Assembly: GCF_012913485.1 (NCBI RefSeq) | Contig: NZ_CP051774.1 | Location: 310,001-374,000, forward strand | Length of the DNA stretch: 64,000 bases | Direction of reading: 5' to 3' | From: Luteolibacter luteus | Lineage (GTDB): Bacteria > Verrucomicrobiota > Verrucomicrobiia > Verrucomicrobiales > Akkermansiaceae | Notes under the pieces: model-generated | What the model was told of the DNA's origin: nothing | What the model saw: only the letters and a program-made list of their open reading frames with translations | Databases searched by the model: none | Position numbers and translations under genes: made by a program | Shown here: piece after piece, positions 53,807 through 63,200 of the stretch | Layout: every line of letters starts with the position of its first letter | Position numbering within the stretch: position 1 is the first letter of the stretch

Positions 53807-55207
53807 ATGGCCTACCTCGACGACGAAACCTTCCTGCTGAATTCGCCGACCGCCCGCCGCCTTTTCCACGAAGTGGCGAAGGACCAGCCAATCTACGACT
53901 ATCACTGCCATCTCTCGCCGTCCGAGATCGCCGCCAATCACCGCTGGGGGAACCTCGCGGACATCTGGCTGGGAGGAGACCACTACAAGTGGCGGCTGCT
54001 GCGCGCGAACGGGATCGATGAGGAATACATCACCGGTGCCGCTTCGCCTCGGGAGAAATTTCAGGCATGGGCGGAGACGGTGCCCTACACCTTGCGCAAT
54101 CCGATCCATCACTGGACGCACCTTGAGCTGCGCCGCTACTTCGGCATCGATGCGCTCTTGAGCCCGGACACGGCGGATGATATCTGGGACCAAGCGAATG
54201 CTCGCCTGGCCGAGGCGGATTTTTGCGTCCATGGCATCCTCGACAAATTCAAGGTGAAGATGGTCGGCACCACGGATGATCCGGCGGATCCGCTGCATCA
54301 TCATGAGGCGATCGCGAAGACGCCGCTGGCGACGAAGGTATATCCGACATTCCGCCCGGACAAGGCCTTCCAAGTCGATCAGCCGAAGGCCTTCAATGCG
54401 TGGATCGAGAAGCTGGAGGAAGTCACGGATACCAGCATCCATCACGTCTCCGATCTCTTGCAGGCGCTGCAGAAGCGTCACGATGATTTCCATGCGGCGG
54501 GATGCCGCCTCTCCGATCACGGGCTGGACCGTTGCCCTGCCCTGCCCTGCGATGATGCGGATGCCTCGATCATCTTCGACAAGGCGCGCCGCGGACTACC
54601 GGTGACGGCTGAGGAGAAGGAGAAGTTCTGCTTTTTCCTGATGGTATTCTTTGGCCAGCAGGATGCGGCGAAGGGCTGGACGAAGCAGCTTCACCTCGGG
54701 CCCTTCCGGAATGTGAATCCGCGGATGTTTGCTTTGCTCGGTCCGGATGCGGGCTTTGATACGATCGGCGATGAGCGGCAGGGAGCGGCGCTGGTGGCTT
54801 ATCTCGGCACGCTGGCCGCGCAAGGGGCGCTGCCGCAGGTGATTCTCTATAACATCAATCCGCGCGACAATTATCTCTTCGCGGCGATGACGGGAGCTTT
54901 TCAGGATGGTTCGGTGCCCGGGAAGGTCCAGTTCGGCTCGGGCTGGTGGTTTGCGGATCAGAAGGACGGGATGGAGCTGCAATTGAATGCGCTTTCGGCG
55001 ACGGGCTTGCTTTCGCGATTCGTGGGGATGCTTACGGATTCACGCTCGTTCCTGTCTTTCCCGCGGCATGAGTATTTCCGCCGGATCCTCTGCAACCTGA
55101 TCGGCACGGAAGCGGATCGCGGCGAGCTGCCAGATGACTTCGAGGCGCTGTCGAAGTTGGTCGGTGACGTTTGCAGCGGGAATGCGTCGCGGTATTTCGG
55201 GTTTTAA
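53807..55207 (+). CDS. uxaC: uronate isomerase (glucuronate/galacturonate isomerase)
   Basis: 466 residues, cytoplasmic. It interconverts D-glucuronate with D-fructuronate and D-galacturonate with D-tagaturonate. The amidohydrolase-fold family segments are all present: YDYHCHLSPSEIAANHRWGN, WLGGDHYKWRLLRANGIDE, TTDDPADPLHHHEAI, TFRPDKAF, FFGQQDAAKGWTKQLHLGP, GSGWWFADQKDGMELQLNAL, and MLTDSRSFLSFPRHEYFRRI. The start at 53807 gives MAYLDDETFLLNSPTARRLF, matching the usual start; earlier codons give an unrelated N-terminus. It supports uronic-acid use in this organism. No other uronate gene lies next to it. Confidence 0.95.
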   Translation: MAYLDDETFLLNSPTARRLFHEVAKDQPIYDYHCHLSPSEIAANHRWGNLADIWLGGDHYKWRLLRANGIDEEYITGAASPREKFQAWAETVPYTLRNPIHHWTHLELRRYFGIDALLSPDTADDIWDQANARLAEADFCVHGILDKFKVKMVGTTDDPADPLHHHEAIAKTPLATKVYPTFRPDKAFQVDQPKAFNAWIEKLEEVTDTSIHHVSDLLQALQKRHDDFHAAGCRLSDHGLDRCPALPCDDADASIIFDKARRGLPVTAEEKEKFCFFLMVFFGQQDAAKGWTKQLHLGPFRNVNPRMFALLGPDAGFDTIGDERQGAALVAYLGTLAAQGALPQVILYNINPRDNYLFAAMTGAFQDGSVPGKVQFGSGWWFADQKDGMELQLNALSATGLLSRFVGMLTDSRSFLSFPRHEYFRRILCNLIGTEADRGELPDDFEALSKLVGDVCSGNASRYFGF

Positions 55208-55265
55208 GAAACGGAGCAGACCGGACTTTTTTTGGAAGACAGCAGAAATGATGGTATCGTGGCGG

Positions 55266-55832
55266 ATGCATCCGTTCCGAACTATCCTTTGTTGCTGTGT
55301 TCTTTCCGCGGCCCCGGCCTTCGCTGCCGAGGGCGACAAGGTCGTGCGATTCCCTTCTCCAAAGGGGGATCTGGTGCTGCTCGTGGTGCAGCGTTCCGCG
55401 GGAGCTGATACCGTGAAGCTCGAGGGAGTCTCCGGAAAGGAGTTCCTGACCTTTGCCGTGGACGACGAGCTGAAGGAGGGCGAGGTGAAGGATGGGACCG
55501 TGCAGTGGAGCCCGAATAGCGATGGCGTGGCCTTCGCGGCCGGGAACAAGAGCATTCTCCAGACATTTGCCTTCGTCCGGACCAAGGAAGAATGGAAGCC
55601 GCTGAAACTGCCGGAGCCCGGCGGTGAAGGAAAGGTGTGGGCGAATCACCACGTGCAGCCGGCGAAGTGGCAGGGCAAGCAGCTCGTGCTCACGATCACC
55701 GGGCCGCATGATGGCAAGGCAGGCACGGAAACGTATGCCGGCACCATGACGGTGGCGGTCGATCCGGAGTCTGGCGTCGCGAAGAAGGTCGAGGAGAACA
55801 TCGCCGTCGAGAAGAACACGGAAAGCCGTTGA
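55266..55832 (+). CDS. hypothetical secreted beta protein
   Basis: 188 residues with a signal peptide (RTILCCCVLSAAPAFA). The mature part is beta-strand-rich: VVRFPSPKGDLVLLVVQRSA, then LTFAVDDELKEGEVKDGTV and LVLTITGPHDGKAGTETYAG. No family recognised. Starts at 55248 and 55251 would add six or five residues before the signal peptide; 55266 gives a compact signal. It is followed 33 bases later by the lactonase-type gene, so the two may be co-transcribed. Confidence 0.55.
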   Translation: MHPFRTILCCCVLSAAPAFAAEGDKVVRFPSPKGDLVLLVVQRSAGADTVKLEGVSGKEFLTFAVDDELKEGEVKDGTVQWSPNSDGVAFAAGNKSILQTFAFVRTKEEWKPLKLPEPGGEGKVWANHHVQPAKWQGKQLVLTITGPHDGKAGTETYAGTMTVAVDPESGVAKKVEENIAVEKNTESR

Positions 55833-55865
55833 ATGTCCGGCCATAGGCATGGCGTAGTGGTGGGG

Positions 55866-56969
55866 ATGATGAAATCCGCACTCCTCCTTTCCGCGCTTTC
55901 GCCGCTGGCCTTCGCCGCGCCCCTGCCCATCGCCATCGGCACGAATACGGGCGGCAGCGGGAAGAGCGAAGGGATCTATCTTTCCACCTTCGATCCCGAG
56001 GGCGGTGTCTTCGGCGAGGTGAAGCTCGGAGCGAAGTATAGCAGCCCCGGCTTCCTCGCGCTGCATTCCTCGAAGCCGCTGCTGTATGCCGTGGGCCGCT
56101 CCGAGGCGAATCCGAAGGGAAGCGTGGCGGTCTTCAAGCTGGGCGATCCGCTGGAATTCATCGCGGAGGCATCGTCAGGCGGGAACAATCCTTGCCACCT
56201 CGCAATCAATGACAGTGGCACCGTGCTCGCGGTGGCGAATTACAGCGACGGCACGACTTCGACGCTTTCGCTCGACAGCGATGGGGTTCCGAAAACCGCT
56301 TTTTCGAAGCGCATCGACGGCAAGGGCCCGAATGCAGGGCGCCAGGAGGGACCGCATGCACACGGGGTTTATTTCCGTGGCAAGGTGCTGCACGTGCCGG
56401 ATCTCGGTCTGGACAAGGTGCTGACTTGGACGCTCGATCCGAAGACCGCGAAGCCGGAGAAGGAAGAGCCTTCCTCGTGGTCCTCCGCACCGGGTGCCGG
56501 TCCGCGCCACATGGACTTCGCTCCCGATGGACGGCATGCCTATGTGGTCAATGAGCTGGACAATACCGTGACCGCTCTGGACTACGATGCGAAGACGGGC
56601 AGCTTCACCACGCTGCAAAGCATCTCCACGCTGCCCGAAGGTGTGAGCGGCGGCACGACTGCGGAAATCGCGGTGCATCCGAACGGAAAGTTCGTATACG
56701 CCTCGAACCGCGGGAACGACAGCATCGCGGTCTTCGCGCGTGATAGTGAGTCCGGCAAGCTGAGCCTCGTCCACATCGCCCCCTGCGGCGGCAAGATCCC
56801 TCGTCACTTCGCGATCAGCCCGGATGGCAAGTGGCTGCTCTGCGCACACCAGGACTCGAACACAATGGCCGCGCTGCCGCTGGACCCATCCACTGGCAAG
56901 CTCGGCGAGCCAAAGGCGCCGGTGGCTTGTCCGAATCCGATCTGCATTCTCTTCCTGCCCACGAAGTAA
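55866..56969 (+). CDS. secreted lactonase family protein (seven-bladed propeller)
   Basis: 367 residues from ATG 55866 with a signal peptide (SALLLSALSPLAFAAP). Lactonase-propeller motifs: PIAIGTNTGGSGKSEGIYLS, PGFLALHSSKPLLYAVGRSE, GNNPCHLAINDSGTVLAVAN, GPHAHGVYFRGKVLHVPDLG, GAGPRHMDFAPDGRHAYVVN, and IPRHFAISPDGKWLLCAHQD. It resembles 6-phosphogluconolactonase (Pgl/YbhE) and related sugar-lactone hydrolases; because it is exported the substrate is probably an extracellular lactone. It lies in the same direction as the uronate isomerase two genes upstream. Confidence 0.85.
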   Translation: MMKSALLLSALSPLAFAAPLPIAIGTNTGGSGKSEGIYLSTFDPEGGVFGEVKLGAKYSSPGFLALHSSKPLLYAVGRSEANPKGSVAVFKLGDPLEFIAEASSGGNNPCHLAINDSGTVLAVANYSDGTTSTLSLDSDGVPKTAFSKRIDGKGPNAGRQEGPHAHGVYFRGKVLHVPDLGLDKVLTWTLDPKTAKPEKEEPSSWSSAPGAGPRHMDFAPDGRHAYVVNELDNTVTALDYDAKTGSFTTLQSISTLPEGVSGGTTAEIAVHPNGKFVYASNRGNDSIAVFARDSESGKLSLVHIAPCGGKIPRHFAISPDGKWLLCAHQDSNTMAALPLDPSTGKLGEPKAPVACPNPICILFLPTK

Positions 56970-56986
56970 AACGGCATCTCGATACG

Positions 56987-57027
56987 AATGCCCCGGCCAC
57001 CTTCGATGGCCGGGGCATTGTCTTTTT
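56987..57027 (+). terminator. intrinsic terminator after the lactonase gene
   Basis: 13-bp stem aatgccccggcca / tggccggggcatt, 7-base loop, then gtcttttt. Confidence 0.85.
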
Positions 57028-57050
57028 CTCCCCTAATGAAAAACCGAGGG

Positions 57051-57665
57051 TCAGGCGCGACGACGGCGGCGCAGCAGCAGAGCTGTGACGCCCGCTCCGC
57101 TCAGCAGAATCGAGGATGGCTCGGGAACGGCGCTGGTGGAGATACCGCCGCCGGTATTGTCGTAAGAGAAGCCATGGAGCGAGAGGGAGCCGCTTGGATC
57201 GTAGCTGACATCGGCATAGCCGTAGTTGAAGCCGCCCGAGCCATTGGCCACGCGGAAGCCGACGAAGCCACGTCCACCTTCCGCCCAGTTGCCGAGTTCA
57301 CCACTCGCCATGTAGGGGCCGTAGCCGTACTCCGCATCGGGATCAACGAGCTCACCCGCCGCCATCTTTGCGGTGTAGACCCCATCCATCATCACGCCTT
57401 GGCCAATGCTCATGGTCCAGAGAAAGGGCTCGCTGTCTTCAGAGTTCTGGAAGGCCATGATGAACTGGGCCCAGCCGTCGACACCGTAGGAAGCCGTGCC
57501 TTCCTCCACATTGAGCGAGATATAGGTGTTCACTTGGGTCACCGTGAAGGGCGTGTCCGAAAAGTCGGCAGTGATGACCGCGGCTTCTGACGAAGCAGCA
57601 GCAGCGGCAGCCAGTCCGAGGGCAGCAAGGATGGCTTTGAATTTATAAGGATGTGTAAGGGTCAT
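57051..57665 (-). CDS. PEP-CTERM protein
   Basis: 204 residues with a signal peptide (KAILAALGLAAAAAAS) and a C-terminal PEP-CTERM signal (TSAVPEPSSILLSGAGVTAL then LLLRRRRRA). The middle is beta-rich and contains YISLNVEEGTASYGVDG. It resembles other Verrucomicrobiota PEP-CTERM proteins with no assigned function. Convergent with the lactonase gene across the shared terminator. Confidence 0.82.
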   Translation of the reverse strand: MTLTHPYKFKAILAALGLAAAAAASSEAAVITADFSDTPFTVTQVNTYISLNVEEGTASYGVDGWAQFIMAFQNSEDSEPFLWTMSIGQGVMMDGVYTAKMAAGELVDPDAEYGYGPYMASGELGNWAEGGRGFVGFRVANGSGGFNYGYADVSYDPSGSLSLHGFSYDNTGGGISTSAVPEPSSILLSGAGVTALLLRRRRRA

Positions 57666-57946
57666 GCGTTTGTGGGTGTGCTTGGCTTCCCGGGAGGCCC
57701 GCGAAGCCGGGGCGATCCCACACCATGCGCCCCTACGCCGCGCAAGAGCTCGATAGGACCGGTGAGATCGCGTTCTAACAGCTTATTGCTCCTCCAACTT
57801 CCGAAGCCTGTGATTGCTACCCCGCCTCCGCGTTTTCCGGCTACGCATTCGCGTGACGCAGTATCGCGGATGAAAGGGGATGTGACCATTCGCTCTCACG
57901 ATTTCGCTTCACGGGCCAACCCGTCTTCCACAAAATCCATCCTATC

Positions 57947-58408
57947 ATGATGAAGCATCGCGTCTCCAGCCACGCTCTTGCAGTGCTGCTCGCCACGGTG
58001 TCCGGCACCCATGCGGCGGAGCCCGGAAGGCACTCCCCTTACGTGATTGGTCCCTTGGTCAGAAATCTCGCTGAGAAGACCATCGTCATCCCGGTCCACT
58101 ACTACTGGAAGAAGGGCGATGCGAATACGGAGACGAGCTTCAAGGTCACCATCGAGTTCAGAGGGAAAAGCCATGAGATCCGCAGCTCCGATATCTTCAT
58201 CACCGCCAGCCAGAGCGGCTGGCAATCGGTGGTCTCGGAATTCACCATCCGCGGTTGGCGCCCGACGCTAGGTGAAGACATCGTGATCCCGGCGCTGGCC
58301 ACAACGGGCGAATTGAAGGTAAGCGTTGAAGGCACTGCCGACGGTGTGACGCAGAAGGCTGCCGGCACCTTTCCGGTAAGCGATCTGGAGCCGGCGAAGG
58401 CGCGCTAG
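57947..58408 (+). CDS. hypothetical secreted protein
   Basis: 153 residues with a signal peptide (ALAVLLATVSGTHAAEP). The mature part reads YVIGPLVRNLAEKTIVIPVH, then KVTIEFRGKSHEIRSSDI and SGWQSVVSEFTIRG, an all-beta appearance. No family recognised. The 281 bases upstream (57666-57946) contain no gene; nothing further was seen there. Confidence 0.5.
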   Translation: MMKHRVSSHALAVLLATVSGTHAAEPGRHSPYVIGPLVRNLAEKTIVIPVHYYWKKGDANTETSFKVTIEFRGKSHEIRSSDIFITASQSGWQSVVSEFTIRGWRPTLGEDIVIPALATTGELKVSVEGTADGVTQKAAGTFPVSDLEPAKAR

Positions 58409-58513
58409 GAAGAGTTCCAAGATCCCGTCGCAAAATGTTTCTAAATTTCCTCTTGCGCGGGCCGAAATGAAATGCATCCTTCCGGCCCGCCCGCGAGGGA
58501 GGAAACACAAAAC

Positions 58514-58589
58514 GCCTCGTTAGCTCAGTTGGTAGAGCAGAAGACTCTTAATCTTTTGGTCCTTGGTTCGAGTCCAAGACGGGGTACCA
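58514..58589 (+). tRNA. tRNA-Lys (anticodon CTT) with encoded CCA
   Basis: 76 bases including CCA (58587-58589). Acceptor GCCTCGT/ACGGGGT, D arm GCTCAGTTGGTAGAGC, anticodon loop CTCTTAA (CTT, Lys) on stem GAAGA/TCTTT, variable region, and T arm CTTGGTTCGAGTCCAAG. The two Gln tRNAs in the window do not encode CCA. Confidence 0.95.
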
Positions 58590-58601
58590 GCTTTCTTGAA
58601 G

Positions 58602-58625
58602 AACCCGCCGATCCGGCGGGTTTTT
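58602..58625 (+). terminator. intrinsic terminator after tRNA-Lys
   Basis: 9-bp stem aacccgccg / cggcgggtt with loop atc and a following T-run. Confidence 0.85.
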
Positions 58626-58666
58626 CATTTCCAGTCGCCTGCTCCAGTGAAGGTTGAGCGGACACC

Positions 58667-58960
58667 ATGAAAACCCGGGTCAATCGCGAGTTCGAAAACG
58701 ACGCGACGCCCGGCAGGCTCCTGATGGAACGCTACCGGGCAGACTTGGACGGAAACAACGTCGATCCCAACGGCAGCTTGGCCTTGGTCCACTATCGCGG
58801 CACACGGGGAGAACTCGACCTCGGCCAGGAGTATTCCCGCAGCGCCGATCCGAAAGGCCGGATCACCCGAGCCCTCACCCTCGCCCAACTCGGGTGGTCA
58901 GACCGGACTTGCTTGGACGAGAGCGTGGAACGCCTGATCGAATTGTTACGAGCCGCCTGA
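58667..58960 (+). CDS. hypothetical protein (97 aa)
   Basis: 97 residues, soluble and charged: TRVNREFENDATPGRLLMER, YRADLDGNNVDPNGSLALVH, YSRSADPKGRITRALTLAQL and SVERLIELLRAA. No family recognised. Codon use fits the host. It stands alone 41 bases after the tRNA-Lys terminator. Confidence 0.6.
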   Translation: MKTRVNREFENDATPGRLLMERYRADLDGNNVDPNGSLALVHYRGTRGELDLGQEYSRSADPKGRITRALTLAQLGWSDRTCLDESVERLIELLRAA

Positions 58961-59077
58961 TTGCAGCGCTCGAGGCATGCTGCCTTGCAATTGCGAGCTG
59001 GGGCAAAGATACAGCTCAACAGCTCGGGCTTGTTCCTATACCGCGCTTTGATGATCCCCCACCAAGCACGGGTGTGA

Positions 59078-59530
59078 TCATGGATCGCGACGCGCTCCGC
59101 TGTCGTTCCGAGGTGCCAACAGCTCCGAGCTTTGACCCCTCCGCAGCCGCCTAGCTCGCCAAAGGAGGGTCGCCGACCAGCAAGCTGCGGAGATCAGCCA
59201 TGGCACCCAAAGCGGGATCAGGAGCCACCTCCGGGGAACATGGATCGGCTTTCCGAAAATTCCGGCGATATATGCGATGTCGGAAAATCGCTCCTGATAG
59301 ATCCCCCACGTCCGGGGCGGAGACGGAAGCAGAGGACCCGATTGCTCGGCGACCAAGTGAATCGCTCCATACGATAGGCTGGCATGGAAGCTCTCGCCCC
59401 TGGCATTCCTGATCATGAGTTCCGTCGAGTGCTCGGTGAACAGGCTGTAGATATAAGCCCAAACAAAGAACGCCATCAAGAGCGCGCCCGACCAGAAGGT
59501 GAGCGAGCAACGGAGCGGGCGGGGTTTCAC
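59078..59530 (-). CDS. membrane protein with MKPRPL N-terminus, paralog of 37391-37831
   Basis: 150 residues. N-terminal helix (SLTFWSGALLMAFFVWAYI), extracytoplasmic middle, and C-terminal helix (WVPWLISAACWSATLLWRAR) with a Ser/Asp-rich tail. The start MKPRPLRCSLTFWSG is shared with the protein at 37391-37831. The central regions differ much more, so the pair diverged long ago or the middle is under different selection. Function unknown. Confidence 0.65.
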   Translation of the reverse strand: MKPRPLRCSLTFWSGALLMAFFVWAYIYSLFTEHSTELMIRNARGESFHASLSYGAIHLVAEQSGPLLPSPPRTWGIYQERFSDIAYIAGIFGKPIHVPRRWLLIPLWVPWLISAACWSATLLWRARRLRRGQSSELLAPRNDSGARRDP

Positions 59531-59653
59531 AGGAACACCCTGTCGAGATCATGGGAAATGAAAAGCCTCACCGCCCCAACCGCTTTTCCAGCTAAAAAGG
59601 GCCGATCTGTATTCATCCCTTTAAAACCGCTTGCCCCTCGCTAAAAGCCTGAG

Positions 59654-60160
59654 ATGTCCCCGCCGTTTTTCAGGGTCTTCCTCCCGCTCGCGAGCACTTC
59701 CATTTCTTGGTCCGCCGTGCCAGAAGAACCAAACGAAGCCACTCTTCGCGGCGAGGCCCGGGATCAAATCATAAAATACTTCAAGGGAGAGTTTTCCCCG
59801 GCAGCAGATCGCACTCAACTCGACAAGCAGTTTTCCACGGTGCTTCAGGGACACCGTCTCGTGCCACTACAGATCGACAAGGATGAAGAGAACGAATTCG
59901 CTATCCAGTTCAAGATACTCTCCGGCAACCATGGCAATGCCGTCATGGCGATAGCCGATTGGGAAGGAGGCAGGTGGCGGATACTCGGCTTCCTGGCTGG
60001 AAATCAGATCCAGATCGGCCAAAGCCGCAATGACGGCTTCTCCGAGCTGAACACAGCCTGGCACCTCGAGGGAGATGACTACAAGGCCATCTCTTACCGC
60101 TTCATCCGGGGCAGCTATACCGAAGTCAGTGCGGAACGCAGGAAGATTACCGGCTACTAG
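59654..60160 (+). CDS. hypothetical secreted protein
   Basis: 168 residues. A short signal-like start (FFRVFLPLASTSISWSA) is followed by ARDQIIKYFKGEFSPAADRT, then FAIQFKILSGNHGNAVMAIA and DWEGGRWRILGFLAGNQIQI, and DYKAISYRFIRGSY. No family recognised. A bidirectional terminator lies just downstream. Confidence 0.55.
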   Translation: MSPPFFRVFLPLASTSISWSAVPEEPNEATLRGEARDQIIKYFKGEFSPAADRTQLDKQFSTVLQGHRLVPLQIDKDEENEFAIQFKILSGNHGNAVMAIADWEGGRWRILGFLAGNQIQIGQSRNDGFSELNTAWHLEGDDYKAISYRFIRGSYTEVSAERRKITGY

Positions 60161-60221
60161 CGGAGCAAACTTGGCCACGAGCACCAACAGCGCCGAGATT
60201 CAAACTCTGCTCTCAAACAAA

Positions 60222-60253
60222 GAAAGGCCCGGGAGTTTCCTCCCGGGCCTTTC
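60222..60253. terminator. terminator between convergent genes
   Basis: 14-bp stem gaaaggcccgggag / ctcccgggcctttc with loop TTTC, placed in the 110-base gap between two converging genes. No long T-run, so it may be a bidirectional, structured terminator. Confidence 0.7.
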
Positions 60254-60270
60254 CGATGAGCTTCGATCTC

Positions 60271-63200
60271 TCAAGGCGTCTGCCAGCCGAAGGCGGCGCG
60301 CGGAGCCTTTCTGACGATGTAGAACGGAGTTCCCGGCGGGAAGGAGAGCGTGCCAGCCGGTTGGAATGACGAGTTCACCCAGCCAAGGGTCGCATGATAG
60401 AAGTAGGTCTTCATCGTGCCGTTCGGCTGCGGGATCAGGATGCGGTCTGCATTCGTCGCGGAGGTGGAGGATGCCACACCGGTGGCAGGATCTCCGGTGA
60501 AGAGCCCGAGGGTATCCAGAGTGAATGTCCCGTCGGCCGGGCTGATCATCAGGTTGGTACCCGTTTGGACCGCGACCACGGGATCAGCGCCGGAACCGCC
60601 GTTGCCGCTGCCACCGTCGGAATTCGCAACGCCTTGCTGGAAGAGCGTGGTGGCCGCAGCCTTGCGCTTCACGATGAAGGCTTGCTCCGGATAGATGATC
60701 CGGCTGCCCGACGCGACGGAGGTCGCGTCCTTCCAACCTTCACTACCACTGACCGTGCTCTTGAAGAAGGACTCGAAATTCACCCCGTCCGGCAGGGCGA
60801 ACTGGATGTTGTCCCCTGCTGCGAGGCTTGCTGCCCCATCAAGCGATCCCGCGTTCACGCGGTCGAAGACCGACGCGATGGTGTGATGACGGCGGATCTC
60901 CAAGGTATCACCCGCGCTGACAAGACCGGTCAGGTCTTCACCCAGCGTCAGAACACCGGCAGCGTAGCTCACGATATCCGGGGCGACGCCGGCAGAGGTA
61001 CCGCTGGTGATCGAGAGGTAGGCAGGTCCGCCTGCAAGCAGATCGGATGGCCACTGGTTGGGCTCCACGGTGATCGTGGAGGCACCGACGGCTGCCACCT
61101 TGCCAAGAGCAAGGCGGGGCTCCGCAAGCGGCGCGCCTGCATAAGTGGTGCCGGGAGTGGTGCCTGCGATGCCATTCACGGCGACCGCACGCGTGGCGTG
61201 GACTTCCGACAAGCGCGGAGAACCCTCGCCATCGAGGGTCAGCTTGAGACGGGCATAGCGGCTCGAGGACGCGGTGACAGCCGTGTCGTCGAGGAAGCTC
61301 ACTTGGCTGACAGTGTCTACAAGCGGCGCGACAACCGGAGTCACAGCAAGCGGGCTGAAGGATCCGGAAAGGGAGTTGGAAACTTCCAGCGCCAGGACGG
61401 CATCTGCGGCGTTTTCATCCCGGGTGAACACGTAGTTGGCGACGCGGCTGGAGCCGCTGCCGGCTTCAAGCGCCTGCACTAGGATCGCCTCCGGATCGAA
61501 GGACATCGGATCGGTTCCGAGGGCATACTCCCACGCGTTCACACGGGCATCACCATCCGGATTGGCATCGGGTCCGGAGATCGAAGGATCACTCAATTCC
61601 GCGGTGGTGAAGTTTTCCTCCTGCCACGCATCGTAGCTGAAAGGACGCACGGTGATATCGAAGCTCCGAGTGGTGGCATCGACGCCGGTATTCGAGGTGC
61701 CGCCGCTGTCCTTCACCGTGACGGTGATGGTCACCGTGCCGGTCTGGTTCGCGACCGGGGCGAAAGTGAGGGTGCCTGAGGCTCCGGAGGAGTAGCTCAC
61801 GGATGGATTCGGAACCACGGATGGATCCGAGGAGACAGCGGTCACCATGAGCGCCTGCCCGGCCTCATCGGCAGGACCGGCCGAAATGCCGCTCAGGTTC
61901 ACGGTAGCACTGCCGCGGTTGCGATTCACCGTCACCGGAGAGATCGCGGCAAGGGTCGGCGCATCGTTCACGGAGGTGACATTGAGAGTCACTGTAGCCG
62001 GGGCACTGGTGCCGCCGTCCTCATCACTTGCGGTGAAGGTGAAGCTCGCGGAGCCGTTGAAATTCGGTGCCGGAGTGAAGGTGAGATTGGCACCGGAACC
62101 ACCAAGCGTGCCTGCGGAAGGCGGATTCAGGGAACCGGCACTGTATGAGATCGTATCGTTCGCACCCGCAGCATCGGTAGCCGTGAGCGTGACCGGGTTG
62201 GAGCCACTGTCCTCCAGGACCGTGATGGTATTCGCATTCGCCACCGGGGCGACATTGGTCACGCTGAGGTTAAAGGAAGCCGAGTTGCTCAGTGCCGGAT
62301 TGCCATTGTCCGTAGCAGTGATGGTGACCTGCGTCGGACCGGAAGGACCGTCCGCCGGAGTGTAGGACCACTGCCAGGTGCCTGCCGCCTCGTCCTTTAC
62401 CACCGTGCCCGGACCCGAGGTGACCGCGAGGGTGACGGTGTTATTTCCCTGAGCATCCGAGAAGGTACCCGACTTGGAGGCGAGGCTTCCTTCCGCGACG
62501 GTCACGTTTCCGCTGACAGCAATCAACGGAGCGGAATTCGCCACGGCAGTGGTGAAAGTGGCCGCAGACGTGTAGGCCGTTCCGGAAGCATTCGTGGCAT
62601 AGGCACGATACGTATAAGAGGTGCCGCCATCGAGACCGCTCGTGTTCACCGTGAAGACACCGGTCGTGCCAGTGCCTGGCACGTTGACGACGCCGCTCCC
62701 TCCGAGCTGCGGGTTCGAATTCGTAGCGGTCTTCGCATACACCACGCCGCGCGCGGTGATTGTCGCTCCCCCGTCCGCAGTGACATTCCCCCCGAGAGTG
62801 GCCGCGGCGGATGTCACGCCGGTGCTGGTGGGCGAAGTGATGGACGGCGCTACCGACGGCGGAAGGATGTCCCCCACCGCCCACTGGAGCTGGCGGGAAT
62901 TCACGGGATTGTTCGCCGGATTGCCACCCGTGTTAGCCGGATCCGTGAAGTGATCGAAGAGGAACATCGCCTTGCGGCTGCCATTGGAGCTGACCGTGGG
63001 AAAGAGGCCCGTGGCCTTGTTCCCCGTGAAAGCGGACCCCGTCTGCCAAGCGCCGCTACCGGCGAATTTCACCGCGTAGCTCACAATGCCGGGATTGGTA
63101 CCGGAAGTCTGCTGGCTGTAGACACCGATCACATCTCCCACGCTGTTTGTCGTCAGCGCCTGATGATCGAAGATTCCCTGGATCCCCAAGCTATTGCTGG

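Noticed and set aside
60394-61482. 362-codon plus-strand open frame
   Set aside because: Antisense to the giant C-terminal region of the 60271 gene; no family signal.
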